From the NCBI RefSeq assembly GCF_021366795.1, contig NZ_JAHCPS010000008.1, positions 51,734 through 115,733 on the forward strand: a stretch of DNA of 64,000 bases. Reading direction: 5' to 3'. The DNA is from Macrococcoides caseolyticum. Its GTDB lineage: Bacteria > Bacillota > Bacilli > Staphylococcales > Staphylococcaceae. Below, piece by piece: positions 1-11,492 of this stretch; the first letter of the stretch is position 1; every line of letters starts with the position of its first letter. The notes under the pieces are model-generated. The model was not told the DNA's origin. It did not search any database and worked only from the letters and a program-made list of their open reading frames with translations. Made by a program: the position numbers and the translations under genes.

Positions 1-1
1 A

Positions 2-112
2 GATTTTACAAATCAAAATGTAGATCCACTTCAAATATTAAAAATCAAATTGACAGATTATGATGATAAAAAAATGAGAAAATATTTTAATAATATCGAA
101 AAAGAAATATAA
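2..112 (+). CDS. C-terminal fragment of an unknown gene (5' end outside window)
   Basis: An open frame enters from the left edge and stops at TAA 110-112, giving 36 residues rich in Lys, Asp and Asn and ending NNIEKEI. I do not recognise it. No start codon with a ribosome site is visible inside the window, so it is most likely the end of a longer gene. It lies just upstream of two other small unrecognised genes and may belong with them to an accessory element. Confidence 0.35.
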   Translation, partial: DFTNQNVDPLQILKIKLTDYDDKKMRKYFNNIEKEI

Positions 113-211
113 ATGTTAACATTCTTTTATTTAGCTTTTAAAATACTACGCACCCACTAACTTAAAGTAACTTGATTTAAAACGACTTAAATTGAAATGA
201 GGTTATTTAGA

Positions 212-490
212 ATGAATGTTAATGTTGACATTGATTTATCTGAATTAGAAAAATCGATAATTGAAATAGTTAAAAACGCAACATCAGAAGAAGAGTATAT
301 CGGCTTTGCAGATGTTAAACAATTCGTTAAAATAAGTGGAATATCTAAAAGTGATTTAGAGAAAAAGGTACTAAGTGATTTTGGCTTTCAAAGAAAATTT
401 GTTTATAGATTTGAAGGTAGTAACAAAAGGTATATAAAGGTTAAAGGGTCATTAGACTACATAGAAAATAGCTTGTTAAAAAGTTATTAA
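212..490 (+). CDS. small unrecognised protein, phage-like
   Basis: About 92 residues if translation starts at ATG 212, which has GAGG at about 199-202 at good spacing; ATG 197 would lack one. The protein starts MNVNVDIDLSELEK and has a mid-section (ADVKQFVKISGISKSDLEKKV) that could be a helix-turn-helix, followed by a basic, aromatic C-terminus. The opening and the helical middle recall small staphylococcal phage or island proteins such as the DUF771 group, but I cannot make a firm family match. The next gene follows closely with a strong AGGAGG, so the two are probably co-transcribed. Function unknown. Confidence 0.5.
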   Translation: MNVNVDIDLSELEKSIIEIVKNATSEEEYIGFADVKQFVKISGISKSDLEKKVLSDFGFQRKFVYRFEGSNKRYIKVKGSLDYIENSLLKSY

Positions 491-503
491 AGGAGGTCTC
501 GAC

Positions 504-656
504 ATGAAAGTCACATGCTACGACAAAGACGGAAATGTAATTGATCCAGCAACAGCGAAAGTACCTAAAGAGATTAAGGAACAGATAAGTCGAATATTTA
601 ACAAGAACGATAATAAAAAAAGGACAAAAAAAGGACAACTTTATCATTTAGTCTGA
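504..656 (+). CDS. small unrecognised basic protein, phage-like
   Basis: ATG 504 is preceded by AGGAGG at 491-496, an excellent ribosome site, and the frame runs 50 codons to TGA 654-656. The protein starts MKVTCYDKDGNVIDPATAKV and has a Lys/Arg-rich C-terminus. No family is recognised. Its size, strong Shine-Dalgarno and position 13 bp after the preceding small gene resemble early-region genes of staphylococcal phages and islands. That is inference from context only. Confidence 0.5.
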   Translation: MKVTCYDKDGNVIDPATAKVPKEIKEQISRIFNKNDNKKRTKKGQLYHLV

Positions 657-819
657 TATACCAAACTATGTATTTTAAAATCTGAAACGCTCAAAGCCTT
701 GATATATATGCTTTTTAAAAAGTATGAAATAGTTACAAAATTTGTTTGTTAACGTGCTGGATTAGAATAATAAAAAGTATGCGCGGCAAAAGTGATGTCC
801 TAAAATCATTAAATTAATT

Positions 820-848
820 TGGAATGGAGCAATCCATTCCATTTTTTA
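820..848 (+). terminator. Rho-independent terminator
   Basis: GGAATGG (821-827) pairs with CCATTCC (834-840) around a 6-nt loop and is followed by ATTTTTTAT. It probably ends transcription of the small phage-like genes. Confidence 0.65.
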
Positions 849-871
849 TCCATTTTTTATCCATTTTTTAA
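839..871. repeat. three tandem copies of an 11-bp unit (CCATTTTTTAT)
   Basis: CCATTTTTTAT starts at 839 and again at 850; a third copy at 861 ends in TAA. The first copy overlaps the terminator stem and T-run. It may be simple slippage or the edge of an inserted element. Confidence 0.8.
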
Positions 872-1023
872 CATTAATTGTTACATAAAATGATTTACAA
901 ATATAAATTAAATGCATAGAATGAAAGTAAGTATAAATGAAATTTAACGATGGATATAAAACTGTACTTTAATAATGTAATGCGTTAAAATTTAAGTATC
1001 TATTTTGTTGAGGGGTGTTCGTA

Positions 1024-1326
1024 TTGCAAATCGAAAAAATTAAAGGGAAACAGCTTGATGAATTGTTCGATGCAATTCTAACGCTGGAAACGCGTGAAGA
1101 ATGTTATCAATTCTTCGATGATTTATGTACAGTGAATGAAATTCAATCTTTATCACAACGTTTACTTGTCGCAAAGATGATTAAACAAGGTTATACATAT
1201 GCAGCAATTGAAAAAGAATCGGGTGCATCGACTGCTACGATTTCAAGAGTGAAGCGTTCATTACAATGGGGTAATGATGCCTATACAATGGTTTTAGACC
1301 GTATGAACATTGAAACAAAATCTTAA
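1024..1326 (+). CDS. yerC: TrpR-like protein, YerC/YecD family
   Basis: A 100-residue protein of the YerC/YecD family, which shares the Trp-repressor helical fold; its regulatory targets are not well defined. The family pattern is clear: MQIEKIKGKQLDELFDAIL at the N-terminus, FFDDLCTVNEIQSLSQRL in the middle, and a helix-turn-helix (YAAIEKESGASTATISRVKR) near residues 60-80. I chose TTG 1024 because GAGGGG lies at about 1010-1015 and family members start MQI; GTG 1015 overlaps that ribosome site. In staphylococci this gene commonly sits just upstream of pcrB; here two VanY-type genes intervene. A terminator follows at once. Confidence 0.85.
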   Translation: MQIEKIKGKQLDELFDAILTLETREECYQFFDDLCTVNEIQSLSQRLLVAKMIKQGYTYAAIEKESGASTATISRVKRSLQWGNDAYTMVLDRMNIETKS

Positions 1327-1333
1327 AAATGAG

Positions 1334-1364
1334 TACTGAGTCACATTTGATTCAGTATTTTTTT
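1334..1364 (+). terminator. terminator of the TrpR-like gene
   Basis: TACTGAGTC pairs with GATTCAGTA (one G-T pair), then a run of eight T. Confidence 0.75.
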
Positions 1365-1374
1365 GTCATATAAT
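1347..1374 (+). promoter_or_regulatory. putative promoter of the first vanY-type gene
   Basis: TTGATT (1347-1352) and TATAAT (1369-1374) are 16 bp apart, 25 bp before the start codon. The -35 box lies within the preceding terminator hairpin. Confidence 0.55.
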
Positions 1375-1398
1375 AGGAAAAAGAAAAGGGGTCAGACG

Positions 1399-2109
1399 AT
1401 GAAAAAACCACTCATCATGCTAGCTATATTACTACTGTCAGCGTGTAATCATAGCGATACACAAATTCATGAAAAAGTGACGACCGAAAAAAATATACAA
1501 CAGGAAAATCAAAAAGACACAAGCAACAGTAAAAATGACAGCCATCAAACAAGTGAAGCTACAAATCAACATCACAAAGAAGTGAAAGATGGTATTACTT
1601 ATATCGATAATATATTAATCGTTAATAAAGCGATTGCATTGCCAAAAGATTATGCACCAGGCGTTCAGCCTGAAGCAGAACAAGCCATTCAGCAGCTGAT
1701 GGCAGCTGGAGAAAAAGAGGGACTAAACTTTGCGATTCGTAGTGGATTCAGAAGTTATGATACGCAGTCAACACTTTATAATGGTTATGTCGCACGAGAT
1801 GGTAAGGAAAAAGCAGATACATATAGTGCCCAACCTGGACATTCAGAACATCAAACTGGACTTGCATTTGATTTAGGTAACATAGTGGGAACAGATGATT
1901 TTAAAGTATCATTTGAGGATACAAATGAAGGCAAATGGTTGAAAGCACACGCCCATGAATATGGTTTTATTATTCGATATCCCAAAGGAAAAACCAGCAT
2001 AACAGGTTATCAGTATGAGCCGTGGCACGTTCGTTACTTAGGCAAATCAACTGCACAAAAAGTCACAGACAGTGGTTTAACATTAGAAGAATATCTTGGT
2101 TTAAAATAA
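1399..2109 (+). CDS. VanY-type D-alanyl-D-alanine carboxypeptidase lipoprotein (copy 1)
   Basis: A 236-residue predicted lipoprotein: short hydrophobic signal, lipobox LLSAC with Cys16, then a polar Gln/Asn/Lys spacer to about residue 60. The C-terminal domain is VanY-like (M15 peptidase): RSGFRSY near 114, GHSEHQTGLAFD near 147-158 and EPWH at 207-210. By family knowledge His151, Asp158 and His210 bind zinc and Glu207 is catalytic; all are present. Members trim the terminal D-Ala of peptidoglycan stems. ATG 1399 was chosen because AAAAGGGG precedes it and it gives a proper signal. The paralogous gene follows 31 bp downstream, so the pair is probably one operon arisen by tandem duplication. 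Confidence 0.88.
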   Translation: MKKPLIMLAILLLSACNHSDTQIHEKVTTEKNIQQENQKDTSNSKNDSHQTSEATNQHHKEVKDGITYIDNILIVNKAIALPKDYAPGVQPEAEQAIQQLMAAGEKEGLNFAIRSGFRSYDTQSTLYNGYVARDGKEKADTYSAQPGHSEHQTGLAFDLGNIVGTDDFKVSFEDTNEGKWLKAHAHEYGFIIRYPKGKTSITGYQYEPWHVRYLGKSTAQKVTDSGLTLEEYLGLK

Positions 2110-2140
2110 AGGATTTAAGTATTAGAAACTGGAGATAACG

Positions 2141-3058
2141 ATGAAAAGGATAATGATACTCGCGTTGCTGCTGTCAGGATGTAGCACGCATGAATTAGAT
2201 AAAAATGATGAACAAGTAAAAACTGTAACCAAGAAACCGGCGCAAGAAAAACCACAAAAGAAAAAACCTAAATATGAAAAGAAAGTAATCAATGGTGTGA
2301 CTTATATTAACGGTATCGTTATTGTGAATAAGAAAATCAGTTTACCTAAGTCTTATCATCCTGGTGAAAATCAATCTGTGAGAAAGATATTAAATCAGAT
2401 GATGGTGGATGCCCAAAAAGATAATATGCACCTTGTTATTCGAAGTGGTTATCGTAGTTATGCAGCGCAAAAAATCTTGTACGATCAATTTGTCGCTCAA
2501 AATGGTCTGCAGTATGCGGAATCTTATAGTGCGATGCCGGGACACTCTGAACATCAAACAGGACTCGCCTATGATATTGGCTCAAGAGAATCTGCTCAGA
2601 ATTCATTTATCCAGTTCGGTCAAACGAAAGAAGGTAAATGGCTAAGTGAACATGCGCATGAATATGGCTTTATTATTCGTTATCCAAAAGGTAAGACAGC
2701 TATTACTGGCTACCAGTATGAACCATGGCATATACGTTACGTCGGTAAAATTCATGCTGCGCGACTTTATCAAACAGGGAAAACGCTTGAAGAGTATTTA
2801 GGTCTTTATAAAAAAACCGTAATTAAACCTAAACAGAAGGTGAAACAAGTGGTATCAACTGAGCTGCCAGAAACAACTGAAGCTGTCACGCTACCGCAAT
2901 CAACAGAAAGCGTGACTTTAGAGCATCCTGTTACAGTAGAATCTTCAGTAACCACAGAAATGCCAATGGTAGCACCGGAAAGCACGGTCCCTTCAATTAA
3001 TAGTGGCACCAGCGTAACACAATCTACTGAAGTACCTCAAACATATTTAACAGAGTAA
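2141..3058 (+). CDS. VanY-type D-alanyl-D-alanine carboxypeptidase lipoprotein with C-terminal stalk (copy 2)
   Basis: A 305-residue paralog of the preceding gene with its own lipobox (LLSGC, Cys14) and ribosome site (GGAG). The VanY core is intact: RSGYRSY, GHSEHQTGLAYDIG and EPWHIRYVG keep the zinc and catalytic residues. After the domain ends (EEYLGLYKK) comes a tail of roughly 80 residues, first Lys-rich, then Thr/Ser/Val/Glu/Pro-rich with repeated TE-S-VT patterns. It resembles a flexible wall-spanning stalk but has no LPXTG motif. The tail is absent from copy 1, so the copies differ in architecture. Lipid anchoring at the N-terminus puts the stalk at the free end, which is unusual. Confidence 0.87.
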   Translation: MKRIMILALLLSGCSTHELDKNDEQVKTVTKKPAQEKPQKKKPKYEKKVINGVTYINGIVIVNKKISLPKSYHPGENQSVRKILNQMMVDAQKDNMHLVIRSGYRSYAAQKILYDQFVAQNGLQYAESYSAMPGHSEHQTGLAYDIGSRESAQNSFIQFGQTKEGKWLSEHAHEYGFIIRYPKGKTAITGYQYEPWHIRYVGKIHAARLYQTGKTLEEYLGLYKKTVIKPKQKVKQVVSTELPETTEAVTLPQSTESVTLEHPVTVESSVTTEMPMVAPESTVPSINSGTSVTQSTEVPQTYLTE

Positions 3059-3117
3059 CATTGTGTTTGTATTCGTGCACACTTACACCATCCGCTATGG
3101 AGTAATGACTGACAAAT

Positions 3118-3172
3118 AAAAACCGTACAGCAAATAAATCATATATTGATTTGTTTGTTTTGTACGGTTTTT
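3118..3172 (+). terminator. long nested-hairpin terminator before pcrB
   Basis: AAAAACCGTACA pairs with TGTACGGTTTTT. Inside, AAATAAATCA pairs with TGATTTGTTT (one G-T), giving an extended hairpin that ends in T. Confidence 0.8.
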
Positions 3173-3290
3173 AAATGGCTTCAAGTTATTTTTACGTATT
3201 GATTTTTATCCAAACATACGTTTCATATCCTATTAATTTCAAGCTGAAAAATGATATAATATTCATTATTATAATAAAAGGAGACACCTT

Positions 3291-3974
3291 ATGTACGAGA
3301 TTCAGGATTGGCAACATGTTTTTAAATTAGACCCGGCAAAACCGATTAATGATATAGATTTAGAACGACTATGCGAATCAGGTACAGATGCAATATTAAT
3401 CGGTGGCTCAGATAATGTCACAATGGAGAATGTACTTGATTTAATGAGTCGAGTGCGTCGTTATCCAGTACCCTGTATATTAGAGATTTCGAATATAGAA
3501 AGTGCGATGCCGGGGTTTGATCATTATTTAATTCCGGCTGTGCTTAATAGTAAAGATGTTCAATTTCATAATGGCTTATTACATCAGGCCATTAAAACAA
3601 TGGGGCATATGATGGATTATGATTTATTTACGCTTGAAGGGTATATTGTATTAAATAATGACAGTAAAGTCGCACAACTTACAAATAGTAATACTGGCTT
3701 AGGCTTAGAAGACATAAAAGCCTATGCAGAAATGGTTGAACATATGTATCGATTGAAAGCAATGTATATTGAATATAGTGGGACTTATGGCGATATAGAA
3801 ATGGTCAAAGCAGCGCGCGCTAAGCTTGAGAACACGCGATTAATTTATGGTGGCGGTATCGATTCGTTAGATAAAGCACGAGAAATGTTTGAAGTCGTAG
3901 ATACCATTGTAGTTGGTAATATTATTTATACAGATATCAATCAAGCATTACAAACAGTAAAGGTTAGGGGTTAA
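3291..3974 (+). CDS. pcrB: heptaprenylglyceryl phosphate synthase PcrB
   Basis: A 227-residue TIM-barrel prenyltransferase of the GGGP synthase/PcrB family. In Bacillales it joins heptaprenyl diphosphate to sn-glycerol-1-phosphate. Family landmarks: [10 protein letters not shown] near 37-46, the ILEISN strand, [10 protein letters not shown] and the phosphate-binding IYGGGIDS near 183-190. ATG 3291 has AAGGAG at good spacing and TATAAT at 3255-3260. pcrA starts 5 bp after the stop, so the two are co-transcribed, the standard arrangement in staphylococci, with ligA and camS behind. Confidence 0.93.
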   Translation: MYEIQDWQHVFKLDPAKPINDIDLERLCESGTDAILIGGSDNVTMENVLDLMSRVRRYPVPCILEISNIESAMPGFDHYLIPAVLNSKDVQFHNGLLHQAIKTMGHMMDYDLFTLEGYIVLNNDSKVAQLTNSNTGLGLEDIKAYAEMVEHMYRLKAMYIEYSGTYGDIEMVKAARAKLENTRLIYGGGIDSLDKAREMFEVVDTIVVGNIIYTDINQALQTVKVRG

Positions 3975-3979
3975 TAATT

Positions 3980-6145
3980 GTGAATGAGTTATTAAAGAAT
4001 ATGAACGAAGAGCAACGCAATGCAGTGAAAACGACTGAAGGGCCGCTGCTGATAATGGCTGGAGCAGGTTCTGGTAAAACACGTGTATTAACACATCGTA
4101 TTGCATATTTAATTGACGAAAAAGATGTTTCACCATACAAGATTCTAGCGATTACATTTACAAATAAAGCGGCTAAAGAAATGAAAGAACGTGTTAAAAA
4201 TATTATTGGTGAAGCTTCAGACGTCATCTGGATTTCAACTTTCCATGCAATGTGCGTTAGAATATTAAGACGTGATATTGATCGTATAGGTATTGAACGC
4301 AATTTTACAATTCTTGATCCAACAGATCAACGTTCAGTTGTGAAAGATATTCTTAAAAAAGAAAACATTGACCCTAAAAAATATGATCCGAGAATGTTTG
4401 TTGCTGAAATATCAAATTTAAAAAATGAACTGAAAACGCCAGAAGACGCTGAACAAGAAGCAAGCGACTATATGGGGATTATGGTAGCGAAAGTGTATCA
4501 GCAATATCAGGAGAAATTACTTAAAAATCATGCATTAGACTTTGATGATTTAATTATGGTGACTTTAAAATTATTTGAACGTGTGCCAGAAGTTCTGGAT
4601 TATTATCAGAATAAATTTCAGTATATACATGTAGATGAATATCAGGATACGAACAGAGCGCAGTATTTACTTGTGAAGATGCTTGCAGGTAAGTTTAAGA
4701 ATTTATGTGTTGTCGGTGATTCTGATCAATCGATTTACGGCTGGCGTGGCGCAGATATTTATAATATTTTAAGCTTTGAGAAAGATTATTCAGACGCTAA
4801 GACGATATTTTTAGAAAGAAACTACCGTTCGACAAAGAATATCTTATTTGCAGCCAATGAAGTCATTAAGAACAATACAGAACGTAAACCGAAAGCATTG
4901 TGGACAGATAACGCACACGGCTCAAAGATTAATTACTACAAAGCACAATCAGAACGTGCTGAAGCAGAATATATCGTTTCGGAGATTTTAAAGAAAAAAC
5001 GAGATGGTTACAACCTTCAGGACATGGCCATTTTATATCGTACGAATGCACAATCACGTGTACTGGAAGAAACACTTATGAAATCTAACGTTAATTATAC
5101 GATGGTTGGCGGAACTAAATTCTATGATAGAAAAGAAATTAAAGATGTACTGAGTTATTTAAGATTAATCGCTAATAGTAATGAAGATATTAGTTTTGTA
5201 CGCATTATTAACACACCAAAGCGTGGTATAGGGCCTTCGGCATTAGAGAAGATTATTGCGTATGCAGAGCAGAACGGTTTAAGTTACTTTGATGCATTAG
5301 CAGAAGTTGACTTTATTGGTTTGCCGAAGAAGACGACAGAAACGTTGGCGCAATTCTATGCCATGATGGATAACATTATGAAGCAACAGGAGTTCTTAAC
5401 TGTATCAGAGTTAACAGAGGAAGTGCTTGATAAGACAGGTTATATGCAGATGCTTGAAGCAGAAAATACACTTGAATCACAGTCGCGTATCGAAAATATT
5501 CAGGAGTTTATGTCTGTCCCGAAAGACTACGAACAAGAAACGCCTGACGAAGCGCAGTCACTGATTAACTTCCTGACAGATCTACAACTTGTTGCTGATG
5601 TGGATAATGCAGATCTTGAAGCCGGTATTACTTTAATGACAATGCATTCTGCAAAGGGTTTAGAGTTTAAGGTTGTATTTATTGCTGGATTAGAAGAAAC
5701 AATCTTTCCACATTCAAGAAGTCTCAATAGTGATTCTGAAATGGAAGAAGAACGACGACTCATGTATGTGGCGATTACACGAGCAGAAGAACATTTATAT
5801 TTAACCCATGCAGATATGCGTAGCCTATACGGACGCACACAAGCAAATAGAAAGTCTCGTTTTATTACCGAAATTCCAGATGATTTATTAGCATCACCAC
5901 AACCACGTCTACCTAAAGGTGTGAAACGAGGGCCAGCAAGAAGAATCGCAACGCCTGCATCAAATCATAATCAGAATGCTGGAGATTATAAAGTTGGCGA
6001 TAAAGTAATGCATAAATCATGGGGTGAAGGATTAGTCAGCAATGTGAGTGTGAAAAATGGTTCTACTGAGCTGGATATTATTTTTAAATCTGTCGGTATG
6101 AAGCGACTACTTAGTCAGTTTGCACCGATTGAGAAAAAGGAGTAA
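3980..6145 (+). CDS. pcrA: ATP-dependent DNA helicase PcrA (UvrD/Rep family)
   Basis: A 721-residue superfamily 1A 3'-5' helicase, essential in Gram-positives for repair and rolling-circle replication. Helicase motifs appear in order: Walker A GAGSGKT (28-34), TFHAMC (Ia region), motif [10 protein letters not shown], motif [18 protein letters not shown], motif IV ERNYRST, motif [15 protein letters not shown] and motif [10 protein letters not shown]. The C-terminal basic linker and Tudor-like tail ([14 protein letters not shown]) typical of PcrA are present. The start is GTG 3980, 5 bp behind pcrB. ligA follows 3 bp later. Full length for the family. Confidence 0.97.
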   Translation: MNELLKNMNEEQRNAVKTTEGPLLIMAGAGSGKTRVLTHRIAYLIDEKDVSPYKILAITFTNKAAKEMKERVKNIIGEASDVIWISTFHAMCVRILRRDIDRIGIERNFTILDPTDQRSVVKDILKKENIDPKKYDPRMFVAEISNLKNELKTPEDAEQEASDYMGIMVAKVYQQYQEKLLKNHALDFDDLIMVTLKLFERVPEVLDYYQNKFQYIHVDEYQDTNRAQYLLVKMLAGKFKNLCVVGDSDQSIYGWRGADIYNILSFEKDYSDAKTIFLERNYRSTKNILFAANEVIKNNTERKPKALWTDNAHGSKINYYKAQSERAEAEYIVSEILKKKRDGYNLQDMAILYRTNAQSRVLEETLMKSNVNYTMVGGTKFYDRKEIKDVLSYLRLIANSNEDISFVRIINTPKRGIGPSALEKIIAYAEQNGLSYFDALAEVDFIGLPKKTTETLAQFYAMMDNIMKQQEFLTVSELTEEVLDKTGYMQMLEAENTLESQSRIENIQEFMSVPKDYEQETPDEAQSLINFLTDLQLVADVDNADLEAGITLMTMHSAKGLEFKVVFIAGLEETIFPHSRSLNSDSEMEEERRLMYVAITRAEEHLYLTHADMRSLYGRTQANRKSRFITEIPDDLLASPQPRLPKGVKRGPARRIATPASNHNQNAGDYKVGDKVMHKSWGEGLVSNVSVKNGSTELDIIFKSVGMKRLLSQFAPIEKKE

Positions 6146-8137
<1,992 letters not shown>

Positions 8138-8150
8138 TTAGGAGAAAAAA

Positions 8151-9329
8151 ATGAAACGATTAGGTTACATAGTATTATCCGCAATCATGTTAGCAAGCTG
8201 TTCAAATAATGATGCACCATCCAATGAACAATCGAAAGAAAAAGACGAAAAACAAATTGCAACAGATATTCAAATTTCAAATGATTATTTCAGAACATTA
8301 TTGCCATTTAAAGAAAGTCAGGCGAGAGGTTTGACGAGTACGAATATGGCAAGCAGTTATAATGGGGAAGCGTTCGAATCGGGCTTATTACGAATAAGTA
8401 AGAATGTATTCTCACCAGATGATTATTTATACCGTGATGGTCAGCTATTAAATAAAGATGCAGTTGAAAGTTACCTTGAACCGCAATATACGAAAGCTGA
8501 AATAGATCAGATGGATAAAGATGAGCGTATTGAAAAAAATGCTTACGCCAACTTTGGATTAAATCCATCACACAAAGGTGAAACAGACCCTGAGAAGATT
8601 GCAGAACAATCTCCAGCGTATCTTTCGCATATCATTGAACAGGATTTCTTTACAGAGTCAGATGCCAAACGTAAGAAAATCTCAGGCATGACGATAGGTC
8701 TGGCAATGAATAGTGTATATTATTATCAGAAAGAAGAATATGGCGAAGTTTATAGTAAGGCACTAGATGTGGACACAGTTGAGAAAAAGGGAAAAGAGAT
8801 GGCAGATGAAATTTTATCCCGATTACGTGTTAAACCCGAATTGAAAGATATTCCAATAACGTTTGCAATATTTATTCAGTCCTCTTCAGAAAGCATTACA
8901 CCTGGTAACTTTGTAAGCTATGCAGTCAGCGAAGAAAATAGCAAAAAGATGGGGAAATGGAAAGCAATTAATGAAAAGTATGTGCTGTTACCATCAGGCG
9001 AAGCTGATCAATTAAATGAAAAGTTAAATAATGATTATAAGCAATTTAATGAACAGTTACAAACGTATTTCCCAAATTTTACGCAATCAATTGGCACAGG
9101 TTACTTCGTAAATGACTCAATTCAATCTCTGAATATCAATGTACCGCTAGATTATTTCGGTAAAGCTGAAGTTATTGGTGTGACACAATATATCGCTGAT
9201 CTTGCGATGAAGAGCTTTAACCATGTGGATCACCTTGAGATTTCAATTGTTGATAATGATAAACCTCTTGCATTAATTGTGAAGGATAAGGAAGACAAAG
9301 AACCAAAGATACATGTATACCAGCAATAA
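8151..9329 (+). CDS. camS: CamS-family sex pheromone lipoprotein
   Basis: A 392-residue predicted lipoprotein. The signal peptide ends LMLASC-like with lipobox Cys17 (LASC), followed by a Ser/Asn/Glu/Lys linker. The mature part matches the CamS family (staph-cAM373 precursor), for example DYFRTLLPFKESQARGL near residue 45 and SFNHVDHLEISIVDNDKPLALI near the end. In S. aureus a fragment of the cleaved signal peptide acts as an enterococcal-type pheromone; here that stretch reads YIVLSAIMLAS, so activity cannot be assumed. The role of the mature protein is unclear. It lies 13 bp behind ligA with GGAG and ends in a terminator. Confidence 0.92.
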   Translation: MKRLGYIVLSAIMLASCSNNDAPSNEQSKEKDEKQIATDIQISNDYFRTLLPFKESQARGLTSTNMASSYNGEAFESGLLRISKNVFSPDDYLYRDGQLLNKDAVESYLEPQYTKAEIDQMDKDERIEKNAYANFGLNPSHKGETDPEKIAEQSPAYLSHIIEQDFFTESDAKRKKISGMTIGLAMNSVYYYQKEEYGEVYSKALDVDTVEKKGKEMADEILSRLRVKPELKDIPITFAIFIQSSSESITPGNFVSYAVSEENSKKMGKWKAINEKYVLLPSGEADQLNEKLNNDYKQFNEQLQTYFPNFTQSIGTGYFVNDSIQSLNINVPLDYFGKAEVIGVTQYIADLAMKSFNHVDHLEISIVDNDKPLALIVKDKEDKEPKIHVYQQ

Positions 9330-9342
9330 GTGATATGCGCAT

Positions 9343-9375
9343 AAAACGGGTGAGCATTATGTCTCATCCGTTTTT
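9343..9375 (+). terminator. terminator of the pcrB-pcrA-ligA-camS operon
   Basis: AAACGGGTGAG pairs with CTCATCCGTTT (one G-T), followed by TTTT. Confidence 0.75.
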
Positions 9376-9404
9376 AATGAATAAATGAATTAAATGCAAA
9401 AGAC

Positions 9405-9465
9405 AATAACCGAACAAATACGACCAATCAATGCATGATTTATTCGTATTTGTTCGGTTATTTGT
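9405..9465. terminator. long palindromic terminator between convergent camS and putP
   Basis: A 19-bp perfect stem (AATAACCGAACAAATACGA, 9405-9423, and its complement at 9444-9462). The loop contains a smaller AATCA/TGATT stem. It can act for putP on the reverse strand and as a backup for camS. Confidence 0.75.
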
Positions 9466-9496
9466 TTGTGACAAGCATTAAGTACCCCGATGATGA

Positions 9497-11026
9497 TTAA
9501 CTTCTTACAATACGTTTCATTTCATCAAATTCATCAATAATACGTTGTTCTGGTTTTGGTGTGACCATAGACACTAAAACGGTAGAAACGAAACTAATGA
9601 TAAAGCCTGGAATGATTTCATAATATTCGAAAATGCCACCATGAGATTTCATAAAAATCCAGAAGATTACGGTTAATGAACCTAAAACCATACCTGTAAT
9701 TGCCCCATGTTTCGTTAAGCCTTTCCAGAATAGTGATAATAATACGAGTGGTCCAAATGCTGCACCAAATCCAGCCCATGCGTTTCCTACTAAGTTAAGG
9801 ATTGTGTCATTTGGACTCCATGCAATCGCACCTGCTACAACTGCAACGATAAGTACAGATAAGCGTCCAACCATGACAAATTCTTTCTCACGAGATGTAT
9901 CTTGTAAACTTGATTTTGTAAATAACATATAGAAATCTTGTGTTAAAGCTGAGCTTGTTACGAGTAATTGAGATGAAATTGTACTCATTATCGCTGCTAA
10001 AATGGCTGCTAAGAAGAAACCAGCAATTAACGGATGGAAGAGTACTTGACTCATTACAACAAAGATTGTCTCTGGATTATCTAATTTTGTACCGGATTGA
10101 TGAATAAAAGCAATACCAACAAGACCTGTTACAACGGCACCAAGTAAAGACGTTGCCATCCATGAAATACCGATGCGTCGTGCTGCCGGTAACATTCTAT
10201 GAGATTTAATCGACATAAATCGTACGATAATATGTGGTTGGCCAAAATAGCCCAATCCCCATGCGAGTAAAGAGATGATACCAACAGTTGTCGTCCCTTT
10301 AAAGATATCTAAATTCGTTGGTTTAAGTTCAACAATCGTATCGAAAACTTCTAAGCCATTTAATTTAAGTATTGCAACAATTGGTACTAATACAAGGGCA
10401 ATTAACATAATAACCCCCTGGAAGAAGTCTGTTAATGATACCGCTAAGTAGCCACCGAATAATGTGTACAAAATTACAATACCAGCAGTTAAGATTAATC
10501 CAACATGATAATTCAATCCGAATGCACTTTCAAATAACACGCCACCTGAAACCATGCCAGCATGTGTATATAATGTAAAGAATACGACAATAACTAAACC
10601 TGAAATAATCTTTAAAATACGTGTATGATCACTTACGCGCTTCTCGAAGAAATCTGGAATCGTAATTGCGTTATCTGCAAGTTCAGTATAAACGCGTAGT
10701 CGTGGTGCAACTAAAATATAGTTAAGCCATGCACCAAATGTTAATCCGATAGCGATCCATGCTGCAGAAATCCCAGTCGCATAAACCGAACCAGGTAATC
10801 CCATCAGCATCCACCCACTCATATCTGCAGCACCTGCTGATAACGCAGTAACTAATGCACCTAGATTACGTCCACCTAACATGTATTCGTCTAAAGTACT
10901 TGTAGATTGTTTGTATGCATAATATCCAATTGCAAGTAATATTAAGAAGTAGACGGCAATCATGACATATGTTATCCATGTAGCTTCAATTTTTACATTT
11001 TGAAATGTATTCGCTAATATAAACAT
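9497..11026 (-). CDS. putP: high-affinity sodium/proline symporter PutP
   Basis: A 509-residue sodium:solute symporter with about 13 membrane spans that brings in proline for nutrition and osmoprotection. Family landmarks include [25 protein letters not shown] (the Na+/proline site region), [24 protein letters not shown] and a charged C-terminus. The start is ATG at 11026 with AAGGGGG upstream. Its position between camS and gatC matches S. aureus. A strong cre-like site lies in the promoter, suggesting control by CcpA. Confidence 0.95.
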   Translation of the reverse strand: MFILANTFQNVKIEATWITYVMIAVYFLILLAIGYYAYKQSTSTLDEYMLGGRNLGALVTALSAGAADMSGWMLMGLPGSVYATGISAAWIAIGLTFGAWLNYILVAPRLRVYTELADNAITIPDFFEKRVSDHTRILKIISGLVIVVFFTLYTHAGMVSGGVLFESAFGLNYHVGLILTAGIVILYTLFGGYLAVSLTDFFQGVIMLIALVLVPIVAILKLNGLEVFDTIVELKPTNLDIFKGTTTVGIISLLAWGLGYFGQPHIIVRFMSIKSHRMLPAARRIGISWMATSLLGAVVTGLVGIAFIHQSGTKLDNPETIFVVMSQVLFHPLIAGFFLAAILAAIMSTISSQLLVTSSALTQDFYMLFTKSSLQDTSREKEFVMVGRLSVLIVAVVAGAIAWSPNDTILNLVGNAWAGFGAAFGPLVLLSLFWKGLTKHGAITGMVLGSLTVIFWIFMKSHGGIFEYYEIIPGFIISFVSTVLVSMVTPKPEQRIIDEFDEMKRIVRS

Positions 11027-11080
11027 ATAAATCCCCCTTTTAGTCCTTTACCTTATTAAATCAGAATATTTACATAATTC

Positions 11081-11109
11081 ATTATAATCTCTTTTAAAGC
11101 GTTTTCATA
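11081..11109 (-). promoter_or_regulatory. putative putP promoter
   Basis: On the reverse strand TATAAT lies at 11081-11086. A poor -35 (TATGAA, 11104-11109) sits 17 bp upstream. A cre-like sequence lies between and across them. Confidence 0.5.
11094..11107 (-). promoter_or_regulatory. cre-like CcpA site in the putP promoter
   Basis: Reverse-strand TGAAAACGCTTTAA matches the consensus TGWAANCGNTNWCA at 13 of 14 positions. It overlaps the -35/spacer region, a placement expected for carbon catabolite repression. Confidence 0.6.
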
Positions 11110-11191
11110 GATATATTTTAATTATTTTAGATTTTTAGTGGAAAATTTGATAAAATCTAAGGATGATACAAAGTTCAGGAGGAATTTATTC

Positions 11192-11491
11192 ATGTCAAAA
11201 GTTACAAACGAGCAAGTAAAGCACGTAGCGCATCTCGCACGTCTTGAAATCACTGAAGAAGAAGCAACAAAGTTTAGCGCACAGTTAGAATCGATTTTAA
11301 CCTTCGCTGACCAGCTAGAAGAGGTGGATACTGAGAATGTTGAACCAACATTCCATGTACTTGATCTTCAAAATGTATTACGTGAAGACGTTGCACATAA
11401 GAGCTTAACACAAGAAGAAATTTTAAAGAATGCACGCAGTACTGAAGCGGGCCAATTTAAAGTACCATCGATTTTAGACGGAGGAGAATAA
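11192..11491 (+). CDS. gatC: Asp-tRNA(Asn)/Glu-tRNA(Gln) amidotransferase subunit C
   Basis: A 99-residue small subunit that wraps around GatA and stabilises the GatCAB complex, which makes Gln-tRNA(Gln) and Asn-tRNA(Asn) by transamidation. Typical sequence: [48 protein letters not shown] 11192 has a perfect AGGAGG; an in-frame upstream codon at 11138 is rejected because it lacks one and extends the family start. gatA follows 1 bp after the stop. Confidence 0.95.
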   Translation: MSKVTNEQVKHVAHLARLEITEEEATKFSAQLESILTFADQLEEVDTENVEPTFHVLDLQNVLREDVAHKSLTQEEILKNARSTEAGQFKVPSILDGGE

Positions 11492-11492
11492 T

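Larger units (their letters stand above)
657..1023 (+). other. intergenic region at the edge of the putative accessory segment
   Basis: No convincing gene is seen in these 367 bp. They hold a terminator hairpin (820-848), an 11-bp direct repeat (839-871) and a long AT-rich stretch that must contain the promoter of the downstream TrpR-like gene. No clear -35/-10 pair stands out. Confidence 0.5.

Noticed and set aside
441..647. Reverse-strand open frame over the small phage-like genes
   Set aside because: It overlaps two forward frames that have good ribosome sites; its composition is that of an antisense shadow.
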